Virus record (IMG/VR): IMGVR_UViG_3300034101_001322
Span: 1-64,000 of that record
DNA from: a virus
DNA length: 64,000 bases
Direction: 5' to 3' (one strand)
Each line of letters opens with the position of its first letter. Position 1 is the stretch's first letter. Both the position numbers and the translations under genes were made by a program. The notes beneath the pieces were generated by a model, which had not been told where the DNA came from, did no database searches, and saw only the letters and a list, made by a program, of their open reading frames with translations. Of this stretch, positions 14,439 to 21,011 are shown piece after piece.

Positions 14439-15149
14439 ATTAAAAATATAATAACTTTTGTAGAACTAAATGAATTATCAAATTATGAACCAGTACCTGC
14501 TAAGACTATAATTCCTGATTGGTATAAAAAATTAGAATCTTACGTTGGTGGTAAAAAAACTTTTAACATAAATAATCAAGATGGGCATCCAACAGCAAAA
14601 AAATGTATGCCATTATTTGATGCAATTACATCAGGATATATCATGTTTTCTCCAGTAGATTACTATTTTAGAATAAATGAGCGTGGAGAGCAAGAATATA
14701 GTTATGCCAACTCTGTAAAAGAGTGGATTCCTATAAACTTGCATAATCCTGCAACGATAGGGGATTATCCTAACTTGGTATCACCAACATATAGAATGGA
14801 TAGTCCGTGGACAATAAAAACTCCAAAAGGATATTCTGTAATGGTTCTTAATCCTTTACATAGAGAAAATTCTGTATTTAGAATATTTGAAGGAATAGTT
14901 GACACAGATAATCATCCAAGTCCACTTAATTTCCCATTTACCCTGCTTGAACCTAATTTTGAAGGTTTGATTCCAGCAGGAACTCCATTTGCTCAAATTA
15001 TTCCCTTTAAAAGAGATAGTTGGAAAATGAAAATTGAAGAACTTGGGAGTCCTTTACAAAAACACTTTGTTAAAGAAAACTATAAGTTGCAGTCATCATT
15101 TTGGAACTTTTATAAAAATAAGATATGGGCTAGAAAAAGTTTTGAATAG
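14439..15149 (+). CDS. DUF6065-like phage protein with probable AUU start
   Basis: 236 residues if read from ATT at 14439 (IKNIITFVELNELSNYEPVP). The phrase FVELN...YEPVPAKTIIPDWYKK is the typical beginning of a conserved phage family found near fibres, so the frame upstream of the first ATG (14607) is clearly coding. From the in-frame TAA at 14418 to 14607 there is no ATG, GTG, TTG or CTG in frame. ATT lies 6 bases behind a G7-TG tract, the only plausible Shine-Dalgarno sequence. Later conserved-looking parts are FSPVDYYF, VMVLNPLHRENSVFRIFEG and GTPFAQIIPFKRDSWKM. Function unknown. A one- or two-base assembly error in the A7G7 tract is the main alternative. Confidence 0.65.
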   Translation: MKNIITFVELNELSNYEPVPAKTIIPDWYKKLESYVGGKKTFNINNQDGHPTAKKCMPLFDAITSGYIMFSPVDYYFRINERGEQEYSYANSVKEWIPINLHNPATIGDYPNLVSPTYRMDSPWTIKTPKGYSVMVLNPLHRENSVFRIFEGIVDTDNHPSPLNFPFTLLEPNFEGLIPAGTPFAQIIPFKRDSWKMKIEELGSPLQKHFVKENYKLQSSFWNFYKNKIWARKSFE

Positions 15150-15160
15150 CAAATAATAAA

Positions 15161-15190
15161 ACCCCCCAAGCCAAAAGCAAGGGGGGTCTT
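15161..15190. terminator. bidirectional rho-independent terminator
   Basis: ACCCCCC (15161-15167) pairs with GGGGGGT (15181-15187) around a 13-base loop, with CTTTTATT downstream. On the - strand the same stem is followed by TTTTATTATTT. It sits between two convergent genes and can serve both. Confidence 0.75.
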
Positions 15191-15200
15191 TTATTAAATT

Positions 15201-15752
15201 TTATGCTTTACATGGATATTTGTTGTACCACTCGTGATACCGTTTCCCATTTAGGGATGACCATGATGACCAATCTGTTCCGCTTTTTGTCATGTGAAGC
15301 GCCACCTGTGCATTAGTAACTGGGTTAAATAACTCAGCGTTTGAACTTAAGTCAAACTTCTCTCTACGATCTGGACCTAGACCACCTATCATGTTTATTT
15401 GAAACATGCCATATGAACTATCTCCAGTTTTTAAGTTACCATTAAAAGCAAGTGGGCGACCATTAGATTCAGCCTTGGCGATTGCACAAGCAGATCGTAA
15501 AGCCTTTCCTTTGAAGCCTACAGCCTTTAGTAGTTCAACTAACTGCCCATCACTTAAGTTATGAGCATTTTCGTACTTCTCTAACATTTTCTCCTTAGAA
15601 ACCAAAAAAGCCCCTTTGAGGGCTGGTTCAGACTTCTGGGTAGTTTTTATTAGAGTTTTAGTTTCAAGAGCATTAGCGGCATTGCTAAAAGGTGCAATCA
15701 ACCCAACTAGTGCTATCAAACCTAACCAAACCCCTGTTTTATTTTCTCTCAT
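15201..15752 (-). CDS. secreted endolysin, lysozyme/transglycosylase-like
   Basis: 183 residues. The N-terminus has a signal peptide (positive MRENK, hydrophobic VWLGLIALVGLIA, small residues NAANA near 24-28 as a likely cleavage site). The catalytic domain is of the lysozyme/SLT superfamily: ACAIAKAESNG with the putative catalytic Glu95, then GDSSYGMFQIN (residues 110-120), NPVTNAQVALHM and DWSSWSS. Expected to cut peptidoglycan glycan strands. A signal peptide means export by the host Sec system, so release may not need a classic holin. It is encoded opposite to all its neighbours with its own promoter, a 5' hairpin and a very strong SD (AGGAGGT, 8-9 bases before ATG). Confidence 0.8.
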   Translation of the reverse strand: MRENKTGVWLGLIALVGLIAPFSNAANALETKTLIKTTQKSEPALKGAFLVSKEKMLEKYENAHNLSDGQLVELLKAVGFKGKALRSACAIAKAESNGRPLAFNGNLKTGDSSYGMFQINMIGGLGPDRREKFDLSSNAELFNPVTNAQVALHMTKSGTDWSSWSSLNGKRYHEWYNKYPCKA

Positions 15753-15779
15753 TGTATATTACCTCCTAGAGCAAAATAA

Positions 15780-15793
15780 CTACCTTGCGGTAG
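15780..15793 (-). promoter_or_regulatory. 5'-leader hairpin CTACC-GCAA-GGTAG of the endolysin mRNA
   Basis: On the - strand this is a perfect 5-bp stem closed by a GCAA (GNRA) tetraloop, beginning only a few bases after the expected transcription start near 15796. Such a 5' structure can protect an mRNA from decay. The SD further down is not sequestered by it. Confidence 0.5.
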
Positions 15794-15802
15794 CATATCT
15801 TA

Positions 15803-15811
15803 ATTGTAGCA
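15803..15811 (-). promoter_or_regulatory. extended -10 promoter TGCTACAAT for the endolysin gene
   Basis: Read on the - strand: TGC TACAAT, with a possible TTGCTT -35 eighteen bases upstream. This is one of the few promoters here with a recognisable -35. It lies back to back with the + strand promoter at 15880. Confidence 0.6.
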
Positions 15812-15879
15812 CGGATTTGTTCTCAAAAGCAAGTTTTAATGACATTTTATTTAATTTCTTATAAATTTACGCCAGGAAG

Positions 15880-15888
15880 TGGTATAAT
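15880..15888 (+). promoter_or_regulatory. extended -10 promoter TGGTATAAT
   Basis: Perfect extended -10 ending 10 bases before the ATG at 15899. A message with only about 3-4 untranslated bases is expected. It supports starting the protein at 15899 and not at the ATG at 15839, which lies upstream of this promoter. Confidence 0.6.
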
Positions 15889-15898
15889 AATAATTACT

Positions 15899-16441
15899 AT
15901 GGCTACTGGTGCAACGACTATTTATGATTTACCATACCCGATACTAACAGATCCTGTCAATGTACACGGAGATATTCAGTCATTAGCAGAACAGATTGAA
16001 CTTGTACTTCCTGGTTTAGGATTACCTTATTTTACATATGAGGTTAAAAATTCTAGCGGGGTAACAATTAATAAGGGTGATCCAGTATATGCAACAGGAT
16101 ACTCAACTAAGACTACAGTTGCAAAGTCTGTTTCTGGAACGTTAGCAACATTTCCAGTTCTTGGTTTAGCACAAACAAATATTTCAAACGGCAGTGATGG
16201 AGTTGTTATTGTTTCTGGTATTTTTGCAGGTACCGCTGATATTCCACTAAACACATCTTCGTATACCGCTGGAAATATACTTTATGTAGGAACCTCTGGA
16301 GGTCTTACTGCAACACAGCCAGCAGGCGGTTCAGGGGCTGTAGGAGTTGTTTTAAGATCAAATGCATCGCTAGGTGTCATAATGGTTGGACAACCAAAAG
16401 GTAACGGAACTTGGGGATCAATGAAAGCAGGTTTGGCATAA
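15899..16441 (+). CDS. tail fibre or virion decoration protein
   Basis: 180 residues. The N-terminus MATGATTIYDLPYPILTDPV and DIQSLAEQIELVLPGLG form a fibre-base segment. The body FTYEVKNSSGVTINKGDPVY, VVIVSGIFAGTADIPL, AGNILYVGTSGGLTAT is a beta domain of the type 'V.N..G.TI.KG.PVY..G' found in shafts of fibres and on capsid-decorating proteins. The start at 15899 is preferred over the in-frame ATG at 15839 because of the promoter. The TAATG overlap couples it to the third RGDT-family gene. Confidence 0.6.
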   Translation: MATGATTIYDLPYPILTDPVNVHGDIQSLAEQIELVLPGLGLPYFTYEVKNSSGVTINKGDPVYATGYSTKTTVAKSVSGTLATFPVLGLAQTNISNGSDGVVIVSGIFAGTADIPLNTSSYTAGNILYVGTSGGLTATQPAGGSGAVGVVLRSNASLGVIMVGQPKGNGTWGSMKAGLA

Positions 16442-16824
16442 TGGCAACATATAGAGGACAAGGCACAGATTCTTTTTCAATTGGATCAGCCCCACCAAAT
16501 GTTCTTTGGACATTAGTTCGTGGAGACACAGCAGCATTTAGAGTTTATGTTACAGATGAAAATAGAGTGCCACTTACAATTAGTGAGTGGACTATCTCTA
16601 TGGATATTGTTAGACCACCAAGTACATTAATAGTTTCACTTAGTCCAGAAGTAACTTTACAAGACGATGACGGTGAATTTACAGTTTCACTATCTTCTGG
16701 AGAATCTGAAGATCTTGAAACAGGAGATATTTTTGATATTCAATTATCTGATGCTACCCGCACATGGACAATTTGCAAGGGTACAATAACAGTAATTGAA
16801 GACGTAACTGCTGCTGAGAGTTAA
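16441..16824 (+). CDS. RGDT-family structural protein, copy 3 (BppU N-terminal-like)
   Basis: 127 residues with WTLVRGDTAAFRVYVTDENR near residue 21 and GTITVIEDVTAAES at the end, the same landmarks as the copies at 2146 and 2651. The middle is more acidic. The ATG overlaps the stop of the preceding gene. It is followed by a 74-residue gene, just as copy 1 is followed by a 34-residue gene. A second anchor unit for a fibre set encoded downstream (17064-20858) is the likely role. Confidence 0.6.
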   Translation: MATYRGQGTDSFSIGSAPPNVLWTLVRGDTAAFRVYVTDENRVPLTISEWTISMDIVRPPSTLIVSLSPEVTLQDDDGEFTVSLSSGESEDLETGDIFDIQLSDATRTWTICKGTITVIEDVTAAES

Positions 16825-16825
16825 A

Positions 16826-17050
16826 ATGCCAGTAGAAAAAGTTACGACCCTAGAAGTTGTCAAGGTATCAGTAAAGCCAACTGAGTACACAGACATTAAT
16901 ATAACTAGAATCGGAACCACTCTTTCTGAGGTTCAAGGAGTTTATCCATTCAAAGTTAGGTTTAAAGATATCGGATATCCTGGTTTTTCTACCAATACTA
17001 CGCCAGGCATTGGCATAGCAGTCATCGGTAGTACATTCTATATTTTATGA
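16826..17050 (+). CDS. small protein of unknown function
   Basis: 74 residues, MPVEKVTTLEVVKVSVKPTE at the start, then VYPFKVRFKDIGYPGF and GIAVIGSTFYIL at the end. Mainly beta-like with alternating hydrophobics, and no Cys or membrane helix. It lies one base after copy 3 of the RGDT family. Its TGA stop doubles as the TG of the next promoter (17048-17056). Probably a structural component; family not recognised. Confidence 0.55.
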   Translation: MPVEKVTTLEVVKVSVKPTEYTDINITRIGTTLSEVQGVYPFKVRFKDIGYPGFSTNTTPGIGIAVIGSTFYIL

Positions 17051-17056
17051 TATAAT
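17048..17056 (+). promoter_or_regulatory. extended -10 promoter TGATATAAT overlapping a stop codon
   Basis: The TGA of the preceding gene supplies the TGn of the extended -10. The hexamer ends 7 bases before the ATG at 17064, so a leaderless message is predicted. Confidence 0.65.
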
Positions 17057-17063
17057 CACATAT

Positions 17064-17501
17064 ATGGCTATCGTACCAATTAATACGCTGAAAACAAAAT
17101 TTGAGTCTGGAGATAGACCTACTGGACAAGATTTTGCAGATTTAATTGATACTACTTCATACCGTGCAGAAGCGCTTGGTGGAGATGGAAATAACTCAGC
17201 AACAATAACAGGTATTGAAACAGCCACGGTATTTGACACAATTGATACAACTGTATGGAGAACCATAAAGTATCTAATTCAGGTTGCACACCCATCCACA
17301 AACGTATATAAAAGCACAGAAATAAACATAGTTTTTGATGGAACAAATCAAAACATAACAGAGTTTGGCACGGTATCTAATACGGCAAATGCTATTGGAA
17401 ATATCACTGCTAATTTAAATTCTGGTATAATCAGTATGACGGTAACACCCGTATTAACCCCGATGACCATTCGGTATTATCGAACTGGTTTAAAGGCATG
17501 A
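17064..17501 (+). CDS. short fibre-type protein, cyanophage-like C-terminal domain
   Basis: 145 residues. An N-terminal helix (MAIVPINTLKTKFESGDRPT, DFADLIDTTSYRAE) is followed by a beta domain IKYLIQVAHPSTNVYKSTEI...ITEFGTVSN. This 'KYxVQV...EI.V..DG....TE...' domain also ends the 724-residue fibre that follows (AKYIVQMKNGGDIEVLEVLV), and is common at the C-terminus of fibres in aquatic myoviruses and siphoviruses. It is probably a fibre tip or a chaperone-like competitor of that tip. Confidence 0.6.
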   Translation: MAIVPINTLKTKFESGDRPTGQDFADLIDTTSYRAEALGGDGNNSATITGIETATVFDTIDTTVWRTIKYLIQVAHPSTNVYKSTEINIVFDGTNQNITEFGTVSNTANAIGNITANLNSGIISMTVTPVLTPMTIRYYRTGLKA

Positions 17502-17517
17502 CCCAAAGGAGCAACAA

Positions 17518-19692
17518 ATGGCAACAGTAGACAAAGCCTTTAGAGTAAAAAATGGCTTGGTGGTTGAGGGTGCTACGGCTACCGTCAATACACATGATGT
17601 AATTACAAAAGAAATCTTTGACGCAAAAGGTGACTTGTTAGTTGGTACAGGATCAAACACTGGTACCAAAGTTGCAGTAGGAACAAACGGATATGTTCTT
17701 ACAGCAGATTCATCAGAAACAAATGGCGTTAAGTGGGCAGCAGCCCCAGCAGTCGGAGCATTTGAAACTTCAATTGTATTTGAAGGCACAACTGCAAATG
17801 ATTTTGAAACAACTCTTACAGTAACTGACCCAACAGCAGACCGCACAATTACATTCCCAGACGTAACAGGAACTGTAATTACAAGTGCTGATTCTGGGAC
17901 AGTAACTAGCGCAATGATTGAAAATGGAACAATTGTTGATGCAGACATCAACGCTTCAGCAGCGATTGCTGCTAGTAAGATTTCTGGAACAGCCGTAACT
18001 CAGGCTGACTCAGGAACAGTTACATCCACAATGATTGCTAATGACACAATTGTAGATGCAGACATTAACTCTGCTGCAGCAATTGCACAGTCTAAGATTT
18101 CAGGACTTACCACTGATCTTTCAAACAAGGCTTCAGCATCAGACCTTACAACTCACACTGGTGCCTCAACAGGAGTACACGGTGTAACTGGTTCAGTGGT
18201 TGGAACAACTGACACACAAACACTTTCAAGTAAGACTCTAACAAGCCCAGTAGTTTCAGGACTTGCACTTTCAGATTCAAGCATTGTCTTTGAAGGTTCA
18301 TCAGCAGATGATAACGAAACAACTCTTACAGTAACAAATCCTACAGGAGATCGTACTATTACTTTGCCAGATGCTACAGGTACTGTTATTACAACTGGCA
18401 ACCTTCATAACATTACTGAGTTTGGAGTACTGACTTCAGCAATCGTAATGGAAGGTACAACAGCAAATGATTTTGAACTTACAATTTCTGCAGGTGACCC
18501 TACAGCAGATCGTACAGTAACTTTCCCAGATGCTACAGGTACTGTTGCTCTTACAAATAATAAGTTAGATGTTTTTGCAGCAACTACTTCAGCAGAACTT
18601 CGTACAGTAATCTCTGATGAGACTGGTACTGGCGGACTTGTCTTTGCTGATACCCCAACACTTATAACACCAAATATTGGTGTAGCAACTGGTACATCTT
18701 TGGTTCTTTCAGGGGACCTAACAGTTAATGGTACAACAACTACAATTAACTCAACAGAAATCACAGTTGATGACAAGAACCTTACACTTGGTTCAGTAGC
18801 AACACCAACAGATGCAGGCGCTGACGGTGGTGGTATTACTCTTAAGGGTGCTACAGATAAGACCATTAACTGGGTAGATGCAACTGATGCGTGGACATTC
18901 TCTGAGCACGTCAACCTTGCTTCTGGAAAGTCATACTATGCAAATGGTACACTACTTAAAGATGTATCAGAAACTCTTACAAACAAGACTCTTACATCAC
19001 CAACAGTTTCAGGACTTACACTTTCTGATGCAAGTATTGTTATTGAAGGTTCTACAGCAAATGACTTTGAGACTACACTTACAGTAACTGATCCAACTGG
19101 AGACCGTACAATTACATTCCCAGATGCAACTGGTACTGTAGCCCTTACTTCAGATATTACAGTAAGTGCATCATCAACAAATACATTCACAAACAAGTCA
19201 ATTGCATTAGGAACAAATACAGTATCAGGAACACTTGCAGAGTTTAACACTGCAGTTACAGATGCTGATCTTGTTTCAATTGCAGGAACAGAAACACTTA
19301 CAAACAAAACTTTAACATCTCCAATACTTACTACTCCAGACATTGGAGCAGCAACTGCAACATCTATTACACTTGCAGATGCTCTTATGGGTTCTGCTAC
19401 AACTAGCCTAAGCACAACTAGTGCAACAGTAGTTGATTCATGGTCAGCAACAACCTATTCATCTGCAAAGTATATTGTACAAATGAAAAACGGTGGCGAC
19501 ATTGAGGTTCTAGAAGTTCTAGTAACTGTTAATGGAGCAAACAACGTTTACATCACAGAATATGCAGATATTCAGAGCAATGCACAAATTGGAACAACAG
19601 ATGCAGATTACTCAGGCGGCAACGTTCGCTTGTTAGTAACAGCAACAGATGGTACAACAGTAAAGGTTCACAAGACGCTTATCGAAGCGTAA
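17518..19692 (+). CDS. long repeat-containing tail fibre
   Basis: 724 residues. After a short N-terminus (VDKAFRVKNGLVVEGATATV) and an AKGDLLVGTG phrase, the shaft contains at least four copies of a ~35-residue unit of the type 'IVFEGTTANDFETTLTV' then 'DPTADRTITFPDVTGTV', separated by SADSGTVTSAMIENGT- or LTNKTLTSP-type links. The central part has VNGTTTTINSTEITVDDKNL and GGGITLKGATDKTINW. The C-terminus is the KYIVQM domain shared with 17064. A trimeric beta-helical shaft is likely. AAAGGAG precedes the ATG. Confidence 0.75.
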   Translation: MATVDKAFRVKNGLVVEGATATVNTHDVITKEIFDAKGDLLVGTGSNTGTKVAVGTNGYVLTADSSETNGVKWAAAPAVGAFETSIVFEGTTANDFETTLTVTDPTADRTITFPDVTGTVITSADSGTVTSAMIENGTIVDADINASAAIAASKISGTAVTQADSGTVTSTMIANDTIVDADINSAAAIAQSKISGLTTDLSNKASASDLTTHTGASTGVHGVTGSVVGTTDTQTLSSKTLTSPVVSGLALSDSSIVFEGSSADDNETTLTVTNPTGDRTITLPDATGTVITTGNLHNITEFGVLTSAIVMEGTTANDFELTISAGDPTADRTVTFPDATGTVALTNNKLDVFAATTSAELRTVISDETGTGGLVFADTPTLITPNIGVATGTSLVLSGDLTVNGTTTTINSTEITVDDKNLTLGSVATPTDAGADGGGITLKGATDKTINWVDATDAWTFSEHVNLASGKSYYANGTLLKDVSETLTNKTLTSPTVSGLTLSDASIVIEGSTANDFETTLTVTDPTGDRTITFPDATGTVALTSDITVSASSTNTFTNKSIALGTNTVSGTLAEFNTAVTDADLVSIAGTETLTNKTLTSPILTTPDIGAATATSITLADALMGSATTSLSTTSATVVDSWSATTYSSAKYIVQMKNGGDIEVLEVLVTVNGANNVYITEYADIQSNAQIGTTDADYSGGNVRLLVTATDGTTVKVHKTLIEA

Positions 19693-19719
19693 TGTGGGCT
19701 GAGGGGACAGTGAACTTCA

Positions 19720-20085
19720 GTGGCAACTAACAATAAAGACTTTGTTGTAAAACAAGGTATTAAGGTTGCTACTGGAGTCACCTTTCCTGATAACTCTGTA
19801 CAAACAACAGCATTTACAGGATCTGCCCTAACTGTTGGAAGCACATTTCCAGCAACTCCATCTAATGGTCAATTATTTTTGTACACTGTTACAGAAAGAA
19901 TTTACTACTATTTAAATAGTGAGTGGAACCCCATAGCAACATATTTTGATGCTCAGTCTGAGTATAATGGAAATGGAATGACTTACCCAACATTATTTGC
20001 TAGACTTAATGGTGGCGCTCCAAACACTACTTTTACAAACGCTTTACCTTCAGCAGATGGCGGTAGTCCAAGTGAACAATTCTGA
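19720..20085 (+). CDS. short fibre protein
   Basis: 121 residues from a GTG start with GAGGGGAC upstream. It starts ATNNKDFVVKQGIKVATGVTF, a typical fibre N-terminal anchor related to that of 17518, then NGQLFLYTVTERIYYYLNSE, and ends with low-complexity sequence. It looks like an N-terminal anchor plus a short stalk, without any tip domain. Its TGA stop forms part of the next promoter. It may be a fibre base that pairs with another chain, or the remnant of a longer fibre. Confidence 0.55.
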   Translation: MATNNKDFVVKQGIKVATGVTFPDNSVQTTAFTGSALTVGSTFPATPSNGQLFLYTVTERIYYYLNSEWNPIATYFDAQSEYNGNGMTYPTLFARLNGGAPNTTFTNALPSADGGSPSEQF

Positions 20086-20091
20086 TATAAT
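20083..20091 (+). promoter_or_regulatory. extended -10 promoter TGATATAAT overlapping a stop codon
   Basis: The stop TGA (20083-20085) doubles as the TGn of the element. A short leader with TTGGAGG precedes the ATG at 20112. Confidence 0.6.
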
Positions 20092-20111
20092 AAACGTTGG
20101 AGGATTAATAA

Positions 20112-20858
20112 ATGGCAACTAGAATTCAAGTTCGTAGAGGTACTACCTCCGAGTGGAATACAGCAAATCCAATCCTTGAAGAAGGAGAGATTGGATATAA
20201 CAGTACCCTTGGTCAAATGAAAATTGGAGATGGGTCAACATCTTGGGGAAACCTAGACTATCTAGTTAGTGATGGAAGTTTAGATACAAGTCTTGGCAAC
20301 TATATTGAGTCTACTGAAAAAAGTGCAATAGATGGTATTGCTGAATTAGACGGATCTAAAAATATCCTTGCGCCAGCAGGTATTATTTTTGAAGGTACAG
20401 AAAACGATTTTGAAACAACTTTAGCGGTAACAGACCCTACTGGTGATAGAACAATCACTCTTCCAAATATAACTGGAACAGTCATTACAACAGGAAACCT
20501 TTCAGATATTACATCTGTAGGAACTCTGGCTAGTTTAACAGTTACTGGTGACTTTACAGTAAATGGAACTACTACAACAATCAACTCTACAACTCTTACA
20601 GTTGATGATATAAACATCTTGTTAGCACAAGGAAATACTTCTGATGCCGCAGCAAATGGTGGTGGAATTACTCTTGCAGGTGCAACAAATAAAACTTTTG
20701 AATGGATAGATGCAACAGACGCTTGGACATCTTCTGAACATATGAACCTTCTTAGTGGAAAGTCATATAAGATTAACAATACTGCAATATCAGCAGCCTT
20801 ACCAGCCCTTACATGGGGAGAAGTTAAAAATGGTAAGTCTGGTATGGTAATTAGTTAA
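20112..20858 (+). CDS. tail fibre with Mtd-type N-terminal domain
   Basis: 248 residues. The N-terminus MATRIQVRRGTTSEWNTANP ... LEEGEIGYNSTLGQMKIGDG is the classic fibre-anchoring domain (major tropism determinant N-terminal type). The middle has one copy of the FEGTENDFETTLAVTDPTGD repeat shared with 17518, then the VNGTTTTINSTTLTVDD and GGGITLAGATNKTFEW phrases also shared with it. The end (TWGEVKNGKSGMVIS) is short, so the fibre lacks an obvious large tip. Strong SD GGAGG. It may assemble with, or be a shortened relative of, the long fibre. Confidence 0.7.
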   Translation: MATRIQVRRGTTSEWNTANPILEEGEIGYNSTLGQMKIGDGSTSWGNLDYLVSDGSLDTSLGNYIESTEKSAIDGIAELDGSKNILAPAGIIFEGTENDFETTLAVTDPTGDRTITLPNITGTVITTGNLSDITSVGTLASLTVTGDFTVNGTTTTINSTTLTVDDINILLAQGNTSDAAANGGGITLAGATNKTFEWIDATDAWTSSEHMNLLSGKSYKINNTAISAALPALTWGEVKNGKSGMVIS

Positions 20859-20880
20859 ACTACTTTGTAAAAGAAAAAGT

Positions 20881-20899
20881 ACTTAACGTTAAACTTAAC
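20881..20899. repeat. ACTTAAC direct repeat overlapping a TTAACGTTAA palindrome
   Basis: ACTTAAC occurs at 20881-20887 and 20893-20899. Between and over them lies the perfect palindrome TTAACGTTAA (20883-20892). The element sits about 45 bp upstream of the ribonucleotide reductase -10 and could be an operator. It does not match the NrdR-box pattern. Confidence 0.35.
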
Positions 20900-20941
20900 A
20901 TTTAGTGTCCACTTTATGCGTATTTACATTGTTTAAATTTG

Positions 20942-20950
20942 TGATATACT
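20942..20950 (+). promoter_or_regulatory. extended -10 promoter TGATATACT for the ribonucleotide reductase gene
   Basis: TGA TATACT; expected start about 20957, leaving a leader of roughly 55 bases that begins with a hairpin. There is no convincing -35. Confidence 0.6.
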
Positions 20951-20955
20951 AAGAG

Positions 20956-20991
20956 TACTTTGCATTTAGCAAAGTATTAACTATTTTTTTT
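20956..20991 (+). promoter_or_regulatory. leader hairpin TACTTTGC/GCAAAGTA followed by T8
   Basis: A perfect 8-bp stem (20956-20963 with 20969-20976) around ATTTA begins at the expected 5' end of the mRNA. Eight T follow after 7 bases (20984-20991). It may stabilise the mRNA or work as a leaky attenuator. The gap between stem and T-tract makes a classic terminator less likely. Confidence 0.45.
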
Positions 20992-21011
20992 ATTAGAAAG
21001 TTGGAAATTTA

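Noticed and set aside
15839-15898. Upstream in-frame ATG for the fibre gene at 15899
   Set aside because: It lies upstream of the promoter at 15880, has no SD, and the added residues are unrelated to the fibre family start.
2146-20858. Diversity-generating retroelement suspected because of the many fibre genes and an Mtd-type N-terminus
   Set aside because: No reverse transcriptase frame and no template/variable repeat pair were found in the window.
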